From Sisyra terminalis (Eukaryota; Arthropoda; Insecta; Neuroptera; Sisyridae), in the NCBI GenBank assembly GCA_958496175.1, contig OY292274.1, positions 30,915,482 through 30,979,481 of the forward strand: a stretch of 64,000 nt of DNA, given 5' to 3'. Each line of letters starts with the position of its first letter. Position 1 is the stretch's first letter. The notes beneath the pieces were generated by a model. It was not told the origin of the DNA, ran no database searches, and worked only from the letters and a program-made list of their open reading frames with translations. The position numbers and the translations under genes are program-made. Below, one piece after another: positions 46,946-60,484 of this stretch.

Positions 46946-49900
46946 AGATGTACAAAAAATATATTTTAAAGATAAAAAACAATGAAAAACTTTCATGCGA
47001 GTTGTTTAATTGCTTACGAAGGAAAGGGGAATAGTATGCATTATTATTTCATTTCCGTCTTTTTTTTTTTATTTTCTATATTTACAAAAACAATTTGTTC
47101 TTACCGATATTGTATTTTTATTTTAATAATATTTTTGATGAACAATAGATTATCAAAGTACTCAATTTAGCATCATTATAATTTATAGTTCTTTAATAAC
47201 ACATGATTATATATTACAATCAAGTCCCCATTAGTTCCTCAACTAATATAATCTCTTCGTAATTTCTAGCTGATGTTTTTGTATTTTATGAGTTTGGTAC
47301 ATGTCCAAATAAATTATTCCCAATGAATATTGTTTCACATAACTTAGCTATTTGCAAGTATTGCTATTATATTTTAACTTTCTTGTGTTTACAAAACGTT
47401 AAGGTTTTTGTTGTAAATGTACATAGAAATTTTGAAAACAGTCCAAAACAGTTCCATATTTATTTATTTTTTTTTCCTGTTCCCACACTTAGTAAAACTA
47501 GAAAAGAAAAATCCCGCTGTGACATGTCTACGATTATTTAAAACTTGTTTTAAATTTTCATTTCATAGTTGATTATTATTAAATGAAATTTGAATTTGAA
47601 AATCCATAATTAAATTGTTTCCAAAATTAATGTACGTGCATGAAGCAACTCTTAGCTATAATCTGTGGTTATTGACATTTATTATTTGAGCCATCGTTAA
47701 AATATTCCACTTAGTAATTTTCGAACTAATCTGAAATTTACTTTACTAAGCATATGTGTCTAACTGTTATAATGCATCTATCTATAAATATACATTAATT
47801 AATTAGAAGTCACATGTAGCTAGTTCAACTTAACATTGTATATATTTAATTAATTCGGTAAAATTTGTGTACTACGTATATGTAGGTACCTACCAAATTC
47901 AGTTGTTAATTAAAAATAAACGAACACAAGAATGGTGAACAGAAATGCTCGAAAGCTATGTTTTATGCGAGGCATAATAAAATGGTTTATTTTTGTACTA
48001 CATACAATCCTATCAAATATTTTAAATTGTCATTAAAAATTAATATACATGCATCTACCATTACCTATTATTTACTTTAGAAGTAAAATTTCAACAAAAT
48101 ATATCACGGAACCTATATTTTTTTTATATTTATAAATTATGTTGATTGATTTAACAAAAATAATTTTAAAATTCAATTTAGGAATACATACATCAACATT
48201 AAATCTAATAAACCTAACGTAGGTGAACGTATTCTCTTCCTTAGTACTAAGAAATGGTTTTAAAAGGCCTACAGCAAAACCAGTTTTATTTACTCTTACT
48301 TTGTTATTTCTCAAGAAAATAAAAAGGGCGGCCACAAATCAGTACAAAATATAAATTCATTCTTTTTTCTAATTCGAGCGACAGAGGAAAACAAAAAAAA
48401 ATCACTTAAGGGTAGATAAAAAGTCATAATATCTTTTAATCCTAACGAAACAATATACAAACCTAGGTAATTTAAAACTATCAAAGTGTTATAAATTGGT
48501 TGATTTACACCATGTAACCATTTAATTTCATAAAACGAGAGGTGATTTTTGTTTTCACAGAACAATCTAGTTAATGAAAAAAATGATATGAAATCATGAT
48601 ACTGTAGTTTGTACTTTGTTTTCTACCATTTAAAAACTACAATAATTTAAGTTTATCTCTTGTTTGAAAACAACTATTTGCCATTAACAATAAAACATTT
48701 TTCGCCATACTGATAATTAAAGAATTTAAGGGCAAATATTGTTTTGAAATTCAAACTTTTACCATCTCATAAAAAATAATTGTACTAGGACCAATGTTTT
48801 TAAAAAACTTTAAAACAATAAAATCCTATTTGCTTTGCTAACAATATTTTGGACGATTGTTTTTGTTCTCCCTTCTATATCCTGAAGTTAATACGATTTT
48901 TGTTCAAATAGCCTAACTTTTATTACAAATTATTAGGAGATGGGGTTGTCTCAGATTTCATTTCGGCTTATCTTTGATCTTAAAATGCCTCATAAAACTA
49001 CATTAAGTTAAATACAAAGCATTGTGTATTTATTTTTTATTTAATCTAAACATATGGTAATAGCTTGAAGCAATAACGTTTTGTTATCATTTCATGGTGC
49101 TTTCCGTTACTATTATATTTATATAATTTTAATAATTATCTTTATTGATTGCTTTCAAGTTTTTAGTCGCTTGTTTAATTCTTGGAATATATACACTCTT
49201 AAAACTGTAACTGAAAATTTAATATTTAACCGCTCGATTTTTTATTTTTCTCTAATTTTTAAGTATCTATTTTTTTCTTTTGTACCTATGTCTAACATAG
49301 TATATTTATGCCGCACTACCTTTCCTAATCCTTAATTTGGGACATTATTATCGTATATATATAAGTAAAAATAGCTGTCATATCATAAGATGGATTAACG
49401 TCATTATTGGTTTAACTTTTATCTGCTTTTCTTCGAACAATTAAATTTTATCAACTTAAAAGTTTAATTCTAACGAATAATAAACTTCACTTAAAAAGTT
49501 TGAAAATCGAGATTGAATAAAAATAAAACCGTCATTCACTATTTAATTTTTCAAAACTTTGACCCTATGGGAATAAAAATTAATAATATTGGTAACGAAA
49601 AATGATTAGAACCATCAATTTTAGGAACCCAATTAGTAATGTAGTAGACAAGAAACAAAACTATGAGAAAACAGAAAAAGGTTATAGTATTAGAAACATT
49701 TTAATCAACAAATACAAAAATATTATTGTTATTAAAAATAACTACTAGTTAGTTATAATATTTATTACAATAACTTATAATGAAGTTGTTTTTATTATAT
49801 CATATTGACCATCTTATCGATAGTTAGGGTTTGGTTGAAGCCGATTGTTGGATCTTAACTGTAAGCTTCTTTTTTACACTTTAAGTAATTATTATATCAT

Positions 49901-50721
49901 ATTAATTATTAATTGAAATATAATGAACAATTAAAAATAAGAACCCATGATTTGGGAAAATTACGTCATACTTGACTAGAATAAAAACGCTTCATCCTGG
50001 TGAAGTCAAAAACTTTAAATGTGAGTTTTTCCTAGTTTTTAAAAATAAATACCTATGCCAATTGACTAGAATCGCAAATATTCCACGATTCACTCTAAGG
50101 CAAAGGATTTGTAAATTTTCCATACCGATAATTTTCGAGTTTAAATTTTATTTACGATCTAATTTTTCTTTTGTGTTGAAAAGTTTAAGAACATATAATC
50201 TTTAATGTTTCTCCGTTCTTTGTAACAAAGTCTATACCTATTAATTACAAAAGATTTTCAAACTTAAGGTTATACGGTTATTTATGAGTAGGAACTTCAA
50301 TAACTTTTGTTTTATTGAAAAGTTTAAACTATATTAATGGCCTTATTTAAGTACTTAGTGTAAATTATTAAAATCGATTAATATATTTTTTTAATATATG
50401 AATATTATATCGTGTTCTATAGTGGGAAGTTTTGAAAATATATTCATTGTTACCTTTCATTTCGCCCGCGTAACATATTAAGATGTTGACATTATTTTTT
50501 GTATTCAATTTTGCAACCTATTTGTTGGAATATAGAAAGTGTTGTAATATCTCCCACAATTATGTAGGTTAGTTTTTTTTCGCTCCTCATATGTAGAAAA
50601 TGCTCTATAATTTTTCTTCTGTAAGTGTATATACCAAAGGTTTCCAGAATTGAAACTTTGTAAGGAGGTGATAGTAGCTATGTTGATAGAACGGAGGAGA
50701 CGTTAAAAATGGATTGTTATT
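46946..50721. other. A+T-rich stretch without recognised genes
   Basis: Two overlapping minus-strand frames (84 and 87 codons, 48072-48565) sit in different phases and could be one frameshifted relic, but I recognise no motif in either. Frames at 47323-47541, 49081-49335 and 49972-50205 are Phe/Ile/Lys-rich chance readings. Confidence 0.5.
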
Positions 50722-50882
50722 TTTATTTATCGTCGCTTTCTAACTATTAGGGGTTTTAGTAACTTAAATTTAGTCAAAAACCATAATGTGAAATATTGAA
50801 AATTTGCTTGATACGAGAATCGAATTCAGCACCTACCAGTCTTGGGGGGAGTTACATTAACCATTGGGCCACTAGTAGGCTT
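50722..50882 (-). mobile_element. tRNA-derived SINE, copy 6
   Basis: In reverse complement: agcctactagtggcccaatg (A-box region diverged), B-box region gaattcgattc, and tail gaaagcgacgataaataa. The internal promoter is heavily mutated. Confidence 0.82.
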
Positions 50883-51972
50883 GAAAGGACTGTAGTATTG
50901 CTTTTTTCTTTTAGGAATCTTTTAATGCTGTGAGTTTATGTTTATTTTTTAACGGGGCAAGGGTAAACAAAAAAAAAATCGATAACTTTTGATATATTCC
51001 TTATTGTAAATGAAACAATGAGGTTTATTAAATTACTGGATTTCATCAAAATCAATTTAGCTGTTCTCAAGCTGAAAGAAGAGAGATAGACAAATAAAAA
51101 CAAATTAGTCGTACTTAATAGACAGTAATTTTCGAACAGCTTTAGTAAAATTGTTTTTATTAAATAATTTAAAGTTTCTTATCTATAAAACGTTTTAATA
51201 ATCAGCTCTCCAATGAATGCAGTGCACCCAATTGATTTAAAAAGATTGGTATTTTCGAAAATAATTGAATATTTATTTCGTCTTTGTATTAAATAGCTAT
51301 ATAAATTTATGTAAACCATAATATGTTGATTATGCCAATGAAAAATTACTTTACATAAGAAAAAAATGTAAAAAAAAGAAGTTATTTCATTTTTCAAAAC
51401 CTACCGGTAATTTTGTAGTTACTCGGCGATTTTGAGATGATTTTTTTGTATCTTCAATTTTATATGATAGTCTTTTAAATGTAGTTTGGCACTTGTATGG
51501 TTATTTTGAGCAAAGTTTAAAAAAATATAGGATAAAAAAGCATTGAACTAAAAAATATGTTAACATAGTAAAGTTACTTATGATCTATTGTGCAGAAACC
51601 ATGGAAGTTTTATATATACCTAACTATTTAGTAAATATTTGCATTGAAATTCTCTATCATATTTAAAACCTATGTACTTTATATATATTCAATATCATAT
51701 AATTAATTGTACCTCTTAAAAGTTTTAATAATTTCTAATGGTGAATGAAATATGTTTCAAATTCTGTATTTTTTACGGTATTTACAAAAAAAATCTATAT
51801 ATATATATTTATGTTTACCTAATATTGGAAAGTTTTCGCGTCGAAAAAGTAGCTGCTATATAAAATAAATAAGGATATTTAAAATTTACTTACGCAAGTC
51901 GCTATTTCGAAAATAAAATAAAAATTAAAATCTATATATAAACCGTGTGGAAAAACGAATGAATTTATATTT
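50883..51972. other. A+T-rich stretch without genes
   Basis: The 72-codon minus-strand frame 51179-51397 lacks motifs. A run of TA at 51797-51809. Confidence 0.55.
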
Positions 51973-51976
51973 TTAC

Positions 51977-52051
51977 TTTAGATTTTCATCTAAATCTTGG
52001 CCGCTCATATAAACATCCGGTAATAATTGACGTTTTACTGAATCTTTCAAT
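51977..52051 (-). CDS. Possible internal coding exon, minus strand
   Basis: On the minus strand a frame without its own start (51973-52110) includes LKDSVKRQLLPDVYMSGQDL then DENLK, stop. It is bounded by a plausible acceptor (pyrimidine-rich sequence ending ggctag) and a donor (taaa then gtaaaa), giving a 75-bp exon that begins with the third base of a codon and ends two bases into one. The peptide has a balanced, protein-like composition unusual in this window. I do not recognise it and see no neighbouring exon. Chance cannot be excluded. Confidence 0.28.
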
Positions 52052-52110
52052 CTAGCCACGATACAAACGATGAATGATAAACAATTTAAAACAATAGGCA
52101 AATTATTTTC

Positions 52111-53221
52111 TTAATAAAAATAATCAATATCACACACACGTATCAAAATAAGTTAAAAATAAATATTTTCAAGTCAAGTTTCATGCGAGTCGTTAAGTCG
52201 TTAGTCGCTAGTTTTATTGTTTTTATCAAATTAAAGAATGGCTTATTCACTGTGGGGTAGTTATAACTAAAACTTGCCAAGTTATATCTAGTTGTCGGAC
52301 CATATACTTATTCTTAGAACTAAACTGTTCAACTATTTGTAAAGTTACTATCCTTCGAAAGTCAGACAATGTTAGTTTTTGCCTGGGAGAATTGTTAAAT
52401 AAGCAGTATTCACTTCGTTAATAAGTTATTTTAAAAGATGCTTATAATTACAGTTGCGATTTCGTATACTATAAAATAATTAGACAATTTTTCGAAAAAA
52501 AAAGTTGATTTTTAAAAGCAATTAGTTTCACATTGATATTCAATAAATTTTAATTAATACTATTATGACAATTTATTTTTTCAAAAATAAAAGAGTTTAA
52601 TCTGAAGTTGTAGAATGCAAATTGCTATCGACATATCCGGTAAAGTTTGAGAGGAAATGCAATTAAAACCTAAGTATCGAAGATAAAAAGTATCTACACC
52701 CGGATACTTAAAGACATCCTGTACAATATTGATATTATCTAAGGGAATTCTTAGAGAATTCTCCTTTTTTCTTAATGACTTGCTTTGTATATTCTGGTGG
52801 TATTTTATGATTTAATACCTCTTTGAAAAGAAACAATATGATAATGAAATTGTATAATTCAATTTGCGTTGCATTGATTTAAACTGAATACATTTGAACA
52901 TGGTTATTTTATTTCTTTTTAAAATGGAAATAATTTGATTTTTATTGCCGCTGCTTTTTCGATAACTCGTTATTCTTGTCTGTAGCTATTGATTTTTTTT
53001 TATCACAGTATTGTTTTCGTTCTACATCGTGCTTTTAAATATTACATGCAATTATTTCTTTTTGTGTTGTCAATTTTCTTAGATTAATTTAAAATTCTGT
53101 TTGTATAAGAGTTTGTCTTGTTTTTGTGTTTGTGTCGACTCTTTTAATAATAGGAATATTTGAAATCGATTTTTACGTGCCGTGAATGATTTAAATTTTA
53201 TATTTTGATTTTTATGTGCAG
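52111..53221. other. A+T-rich stretch upstream of the exon candidate
   Basis: No gene is visible. If the exon at 53222 is internal, its 3' end is an intron whose last bases are tatattttgatttttatgtgcag, split here as tatattttgattttt and atgtgcag. Confidence 0.5.
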
Positions 53222-53353
53222 GTGGGATATTCGTCATCGTTGCTGCTGACTGTATCCTGTAATGCCCGTGTCCTGTCGCGTTTTGTTTGTCACCACCCAA
53301 AACCTATTCGCGTCCACCGCGTTGTCCACCTTCTGCTATGAGCTATTCACAAG
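53222..53353 (+). CDS. Candidate 5' exon ending in a translation start
   Basis: A 132-bp segment, markedly richer in G+C than its surroundings, begins after a T-rich acceptor (gatttttatgtgcag) and ends at a canonical donor (acaag then gtatgt). All three frames are interrupted upstream, but an ATG at 53338 opens M-S-Y-S-Q and runs into the donor after 16 coding bases, a phase 1 intron. The arrangement is that of a leader exon carrying the first few codons of a protein. I cannot identify the protein from five residues. Transcription could also begin inside this G+C-rich patch. The minus-strand 73-codon frame 53079-53300 is an artefact. This is the best host-gene candidate in the window. Confidence 0.45.
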
Positions 53354-56300
53354 GTATGTCCACCATCGTTTTAAAAATGCACAAATGCATCCTTATATGT
53401 AACTACTTGGGTTACTCGAAATTTATGACTTCAATATTCTCCTACAATGGATCATAACTTAACACATTTTGTATGATACTAGCGTAGTTTATGTCATGCG
53501 GAGATTTTTTATTTCCCGTATAAATTATCAAAATACATTGTAGGTATTTTATTAGAATTTTCATCGATTAAACTTTAAAGTAATTTATGTTTGATATTTC
53601 GTTGAGATTATTAAAATTAGTGGTGTAATATGCACTGTAACTACCGATCAATGTGGGAAGATAGATAGCCGACCCCGGAGCTCTTTCTATAATGTTCAGT
53701 TCTTTTAATTTGTGGACTAATCAAAATTACTGATTCTTGATTATTTCGATTATAAATGATAGCTTTTTTTATATTAACACCTTTTTCCTAGAGGCAAGTG
53801 TGCAATGAAGGCGCCCACACTTGTTTCTAATTAAACATTATAATAACTATCCTAACAAGAATATTGAACTTGAAGATATTTCGATTTATCACTAAGATGT
53901 TAAGTTAGAACGATATTAAATGATTTAAATTTTCTAAAACTCGTCTCTTCAATTAAAACTTACGGAGACCATCTTCAACAGTGAAATAATTGTTAGTCGA
54001 TAGTTGTGAACACATTTTGTAATTGCTGTACTCATGTTACTTTTGTTAGCATAAAGTTCTAAGAAAACGGAGGGATGTTTAGCTTCAAAGTTCATGGGGC
54101 TGTTTCGTTTTACTAAAGATACACTATCGGATCCCTTATTGACAATGTAAACAGGATATAAAGTAGTGTGTCTTTTTGCTCCTTGTCTGCCTTGTCAGCT
54201 GTTGAAGATGATCGCTGTACATACATAGATTATGAACGATTTTGTTCGGTTTTGTACACTGGAGAAGTAGTAAAGCGACTGTAATCGAAACTTTAGAATT
54301 TTGATTACAAATGTGTCAGCATGAAGTGGTACCGTCATCAATTTTGACTATTGATAATATCTAATTACTTCTTGTTTGAAATGTTAGCGATTTATAGCGT
54401 TTAACATTAAATTTTGTGAGAAATAAACACAATGGGGTGCAGTTATTTATTTTCATCCATCCTATTAGTTTACATTACCTGTTAGGTGTTACATGTAATT
54501 GATATGTTTTGATTTTACCGTTCTATATGTATATACTAACATATATATGCATAATAAAAAAAAATCCATTGACACAAATTATGCTTAAGAACTTAAGAAT
54601 ACTTCATTCCAGTTTTATTTTAATTTTCTATAATTTTTAATAGTATTTTAATTAAACTATTTTAATTGCTTTTATGTAACAGTAAACTCCAAAACAGTTC
54701 ATGTCATTGTAATATTTGAGAAATTCAAGCTGTCAAGAACATCTTTAACGTTTTACTATAATAGTTGAATAATCATTGTTAGTCCTTTAACCTATACTTT
54801 AAAAAAATGAAATTTCTTGCTTATAATGACGTAATAAGTTAAGACTTATGACGAAAAATCAATAGGTATTTTTAACTACTGAAATTTAAACCAGTAAACT
54901 ATTGTTTTGATGATTATTTTATTGAATTTATGATCAATTATTAATTATGATGTCAATTGCTTGCAATATCATCCACATACATTGTAGTTATGCAGTGGTC
55001 TATTGTCGGAAAGTTCGCAACGTAGAGGTTGAAAAGGATCGAACATACTTTGATTATAGGTCTAGTTTCTTAAGTAACACTTCTTAAAAGCGTCATGTGA
55101 GGGAAAAAATAATAAAACATTCTATAATTTATTAAAAATTTGTTACTTTTATCAAGAACTCTAGTTCAATAGTTAAACATAAAATCAGAACGATTGCAAT
55201 TGATTCCAAGAACTCGACTTCTACAAAGAAGTATAACTTCTTACGTGCGTTCAAAAGTACACACTCATACTGTTTTTCAAATCCTATACACGTATTATTT
55301 CTTGTAGCATAATTTTAAAAAATACAATAAAATTTTCAAAAATATATTAATAAATTAGGTGTTATTTTAAATATTTTTTTTCTCTTCTTTGGCAATCGCT
55401 ATATCAAACTTTTGAATGCTAAACTTTTGAATCTGTATTTTATTTATACGAGTTTCGAACTTATAGATTCGTACACTTCTGGAACCCCGACGATTATAAA
55501 ACATATGAACCATCCAGCGATTTCCATTCAAATGTACTGTTCAAGTTTTTCTATTCACTAAACATTAATTTTTTTTTTATTAAAAATTTTTACCAAAGGA
55601 AATAATATATGACTAATCGCTATTTGCTGCCGGGTGTACTACTTTAAACATGTCACCAAAATAATAATTACCGAAAAGTGGTTAGTTTGTGTGCAACCAT
55701 AATATGCATTTACATAAGTGAACATAAAAAAGCAAATATATGAACAAGTTAATTAATATCTCACAAATATAAGGCAAAGACAATTTGATCATTAACAAGT
55801 TACTGTATTGTCAATTTGTCTGCGACAATACAAAATTCAAATTACCAATTCATCTTTATAAAGATAAAGTCACAAAAATGATTGATTTTAGTTATAATTT
55901 GTTGCCTTAATTCCTTTCCTAATTTAAAATTATGTCAAATTAGTCCTAAATTTATAGGTTGATACATTTTGGTAATCAACTTTTTACATTTACTATTTAC
56001 CTTTTCATGCAAAACGGCATTAATAACATTAATTTAAAATAAATTTGCTATGGTTCTACAAATAAATAATTAGCCTTATCTTCAATGTTAAAGGACTGGA
56101 GGGTTGACAAAATTTTTATGTCATATATGATTAATGAAATATTTCTGAAATTGCTTATTAAAATTACATTTATGTCTACGTAGGTATAGTTTAAATGTAT
56201 ATGTGACGATGTATTATATGAAAATGTTTATATGCATAAGTTAAAATTCTAGCTGATAAATGGATATTGAAATAACGATTTAAGCATTAATACCTAATAA

Positions 56301-57133
56301 AAATAAATTTAATTTTCATTTGAGTGAATTCAGTAAATTGAAGTTGTTGAAAAAATTTTCAATTTATTTTTTTAAAATTTCATTGTTGAATTAATTGTTT
56401 TCTCTAGTTGGTTTTACGATTTTACGTTGATGATCATTCCAACTGTTGTCTTTTTTTATAAAATTTAATATTTTTGTAATCTGGAATGTAAAACCCTCAT
56501 TCCCAAGTTCAATGCTTTTTATTTTTATCATTTTAATAAACATCATATTAAAATAAGGCACATCTTGGATACAAAGTATGAGGCATGCATATAATTTTAA
56601 TGAATTATAATTTCAGAGTATGTATGTTATTGTGTTTAACATTGCCTTTAAATAGAATGACAAATGTAGGGTCAGCATTAAATAAATATTATGTTTTAGA
56701 ATTGAGACACTCTCAAGTGAATAACATTTTAAACACATGGTTGGTCTCTACTCCATAAAATGTGAATTTACTTTTAATTACGTCATGGCTTTATATTAAC
56801 TATCACCAAATTGGAGAATTTTTTTTGATGCTTTTGCAAAACGGAAGAGTAGGAAGCTTCAATTAAGAGAAATTGTGATTAATTTATTTTTATTAATAAC
56901 AGTTCGTTGAAATATTTAATCGTGAACGGTTGAACACATGTTTTATTTGAACTTTCATTTATTGAAAAGACTCAATTCTCGTTTATTTTTTTCAATATTT
57001 TATGTTGTTAACGTTTGGCTTGACTTTAAATCAATGGAGGAATTAATTATGCATTGCATGATTGTTTATATTTGAAATGAACTCGAATGCATGATTTATG
57101 TTTAATGAAAGTTATTTCACTGAATTTTTATGA
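53354..57133. other. A+T-rich stretch, possible intron
   Basis: It begins with the donor gtatgtccacc. A short inverted pair, catcttcaacag (about 53973) and ctgttgaagatg (about 54199), is separated by some 215 bp. No exon was recognised. Confidence 0.5.
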
Positions 57134-57538
57134 ATGAATTCTTCTGTTGTCTTTGTTTGCAATTGTTTCCTAATAGCTTCGGTTTATGTTTATAAGTTAT
57201 TAAAACGAATAATATTTGATAAGAAAATTATACAAGATCACAGGTCATTGATTCGCTCCATAAAAGGTCAAAAGGAAATGTCTCCCACAACAAACATATA
57301 CGGCAAAAATAGATCAAAATATAATTGGAAAAAAACGAGATATGAACGCTGTAACAATGAAACATACACAAGTACTTGTTTTTATTTCATAGATAAGCAC
57401 TTTTTTCTGTATAATTTTGTTATACTTGTAATATTTAAAATAATTTATTTAATATTAAAACCTACGTTTTTCGGTTTACTTAAAATGGAATTTTATAAAT
57501 ACGATAATAGATATAGGTTTGAAAGCCAGATGTTGTGA
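57134..57538 (+). CDS. Unidentified 134-codon frame
   Basis: This is the longest open frame in the window. Residues 3-23 are hydrophobic (VVFVCNCFLIASVYVYKLL), the middle is Lys/Arg/Asn-rich, and about residues 88-110 are again hydrophobic (FFLYNFVILVIFKIIYLIL), so a two-helix membrane topology could be drawn. Codon usage simply follows the A+T-rich background and there is no known domain, start context or splice signal. The ATG at 57134 follows an earlier in-frame-neutral atgaatga. Most likely it is chance, and it is listed because of its length. Confidence 0.15.
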   Translation: MNSSVVFVCNCFLIASVYVYKLLKRIIFDKKIIQDHRSLIRSIKGQKEMSPTTNIYGKNRSKYNWKKTRYERCNNETYTSTCFYFIDKHFFLYNFVILVIFKIIYLILKPTFFGLLKMEFYKYDNRYRFESQML

Positions 57539-58150
57539 AGCATCAGGTTTTAATCAGAGCCTTAGGCAAAAAATACAATGTTTTAAAATAACGATATCTG
57601 AATATCTATTTTTAATATGGAAAATTCAAATTGGCTCCACCAGCCGTAATTTTTTTTAGTCGTGTTTTATTTATCAAAGAAATATCTCACGGTGTCCGTG
57701 TACGAATTAACAAGTCGTAAGGCACAATGATCACCCGTTATTTGAATCGAATCAAATTAACTTTTGACTAAACGAAGAATGATTTATGTAGGAGGGACGG
57801 GTTAGTCAAAAACATCAAATTGATTTTATTGAGTGACGAAGTAAAACCAATTGTGACGGGACATATAAAATAAAATGAAGAATGTTAATATATTATGAAT
57901 TGCTTTCATTCTTATGATTCGCTTATTTTTTTAAATACTTTATTTGTAGGCGTTAAAATAAGACATGTAAGTAAGAATGTTTCATAGACATAAAAGATTA
58001 ATGATTTTCCAATAGGTTTAATTGGTACGAAAATATTATGTTTGATTATTTACGATTAACTGAATCATCATTGATTAATAGTAAATTATATTATAGGTTA
58101 GTTGGTGACGTTTCATATTGTGGCTTTCAGCATATTCCTTAGAGATCGGT
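57539..58150. other. A+T-rich stretch
   Basis: Nothing resolvable. Confidence 0.5.
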
Positions 58151-58520
58151 GCAATTGCAAAGACGTAGATTTGAAGAGAGGTGGGTTAATCATGAATGTG
58201 TCATTCGTATAGAATTCAATAGCGGAAAATGGAATAACAAATGGCAACCCATTACTGATTGACTATTGTATAAGTCGTTGCTAATGAGTCTCCTAATTAG
58301 AGACTCGTATAGTGTGTGGATCGAATAAATCGACCAACCTGATAGTTGTGTTGGGTGTAAGGGTGGTACGTTGATTACTAACCACCGTAAAACAGACCCC
58401 CGAAATCAGTGCCAACGTCAAAGTCAATAGTAGGGTCTGGTGGAGTCATGTTGACGTTTCGGACTTACTCCCTAAAAGATGTGTCATCCCTCTTCTATTC
58501 AACCTTCGTCTTTTGGCAAT
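58151..58520. other. G+C-richer patch, probable element debris
   Basis: This roughly 370-bp block stands out in composition. It contains the palindrome gagtctcctaattagagactc-like at 58287-58308, and at its right end the minus strand reads agtccgaaacgtcaacatg, the GUCC-GAAACGUC wording found in hammerhead motifs of Penelope-like elements. Part of it (aagggtggtac...aaaacagaccccc) weakly resembles the minus strand of 62000-62070. No coding frame is sustained. Confidence 0.35.
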
Positions 58521-59854
58521 TACACTACATGTGACGTGTGTACTATTTTGTTTCCCTTATTTTCGATAAAGAGCTGGCCACCATTATGTTTTCCATAACT
58601 TTGTAAGAAATCTTTAACTTTCTGCCGCTTTCTTAGATTTGATCGCTTCGGTTAACCATTAAAACTACAAATACATGTTCAGAATTCTTGAAAGTATTGA
58701 CCTTTAGTGATTTTTTTTTAAAATTTAACAAGAGAGTAATAATTTCAAACAAAGAATGTTCAATATTATGTGTGTAGCTTTTCTTAGTTGCCATAAACCA
58801 AATAAATAATAGAATTCAAAAAAAGCTAAAAGGTTGCTGCACCCTATGATATCTCTTCTCTTTTATTTATATTTACCTACATTTTAAATTTGGTTCAGAT
58901 TTTTTACCTTGTTTCCAATATACAAACGAATCTAATTTTATCCCTAATTCACATTAAACATAAAGAACTCCATAAATACGGAAATATTACAAAACTTAGA
59001 AGTCAATAAAATCGAATTTACATTTTTCGTTTATGATATTGAACTCTTTTTATTTAAAGAAAATAACATTTCATAGAACTTAATCAATGTTTGCTTTACA
59101 ACCAAGTCTCGTATTATTAGTGGTCAGTAGGGTTATTTAAGGTCGATACGTCGTTGGCGGTATAAACTTTGCTCAAGTCAAACGAGCTTTCTTATTTCTG
59201 GGTTTTGGTTTGACTCCCATGAGATTATACGTGCATAAGGTAAATTTACTTCAGCGACCATTTCTTGGAACTATCCTTTCATTATCCACCTGTACACCTT
59301 GAAACATCATATACGTAGTACTCTCGGCTAGCTTTTCTGTTCGACTTTTCCATTTTCTACACATTTATTTTCACTAGTCTTTTATTTATTATCAAATACT
59401 TTGTATCAGTACCTACTTGTTTTCTTCTTTCCCTATAAAACTAAGCTGCAATTAGGTATTCTCATTCTTTATGCAGATACGTATAATATAGGGTAAAAAA
59501 TTACCATTAATGTTTTTGACTTCTAAATTCTCAATTACATTTTTTTTTGATTCTGCAAATATGATTTGATTTTTAGCTATAATTTCTAACAATACGCATT
59601 TGTATTTATATATTTAGTCAAATACATAATGTTTATCCGTAAATTGTTAAAATTTATAATCACATTCCCTTGAGGTTAAAGTGCATAATTTTCGTCTCTT
59701 TAAAGCGCATTATTTTTTTATTTATTTATTTTACTTCTATTTTATTGTAAAACAGTGTATAACTTTTATACTTAGACACCAAGAAAATACAAAATTACAA
59801 TTGGTTTTAACAATAATAAATATATAAATGTAAGCAAAAAAAGTAAGAAAAAGA
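58521..59854. other. A+T-rich stretch
   Basis: At about 59206 ggtttgactcc matches a polymerase III B box, but no A box is found at tRNA distance. No genes. Confidence 0.5.
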
Positions 59855-60484
59855 GAACTGACCAGTAAGCGAGGCTTAAAAAACATGGCTACGTACTGTG
59901 GGTAACTATAGAACTGTCCATAAGTTTATATTGACTTTGGGTTATTGTTTTAATGCATTTTTTTCCTTCAATTGAAATTTTCGACTAGGTTCAATCAAAT
60001 GCAATTTAGAAAAATGTTATTAACGCAGAAAAAATTCTTGAAGATTGACATTTACTTAATTAAATGTAGTGAAATAATGAAAATACAAGCAGTAATATTG
60101 TGAGGTTAAAAGCGTTTTATTTACAATGGTGTCCTATAAAAAAAACCTCATGAAATTCAAGAATCAGTTTCGAAAATAGGAAAAAATGTTGATTTCTTTC
60201 CAAACAAACTTTTGACATAACCAAAATTGCCACCAGACTTGGATGTAGCAAGAAAACTTATTTCTACATTGTTATGTGATTTACAACCATAACCATTCAT
60301 AGAACAGTAAACTCTCTTTTTTTTATACGAGGAGTTTATTTAATTGCTGCCATTTCAACCTAAAAATATTGTATTTGATTTCTAATTTAATCTTAGTTAA
60401 CTACTTGATAAAATTGTATTAGAGTGCACACGAAAGCTAGTCATTTTTTGACCATCAGACGTCGAAACCAAAGTGGTCAGTTCC
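59855..60484 (+). mobile_element. Repeat family R1, copy B (uninterrupted)
   Basis: This 630-bp relative of the repeat at 12319 has ends gaactgacca and tggtcagttc forming 10-bp terminal inverted repeats. The sequence runs without break through the site where copy A carries the Helitron (aaacaaacttttgacataac) and lacks copy A's A+T block. It is non-coding. A target duplication was not seen, so superfamily assignment is open. Confidence 0.72.

Noticed and set aside
48072..48565. Two overlapping minus-strand frames as a frameshifted gene
   Set aside because: Neither translation shows a motif, and Phe/Ile/Lys/Asn dominate as expected from base composition.
53970..54215. catcttcaacag/ctgttgaagatg pair as a MITE
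   Set aside because: Only about 12-16 bp pair, with no extension outward and no target duplication.
57134..57538. Longest open frame as a real gene
   Set aside because: Kept only as a low-confidence entry. A+T-driven codon usage, no domain, and no splice or promoter context.
59105..59230. Possible tRNA-like unit with ggtttgactcc
   Set aside because: The B box matches well, but the distance to any A-box-like sequence is too large and no cloverleaf can be drawn.
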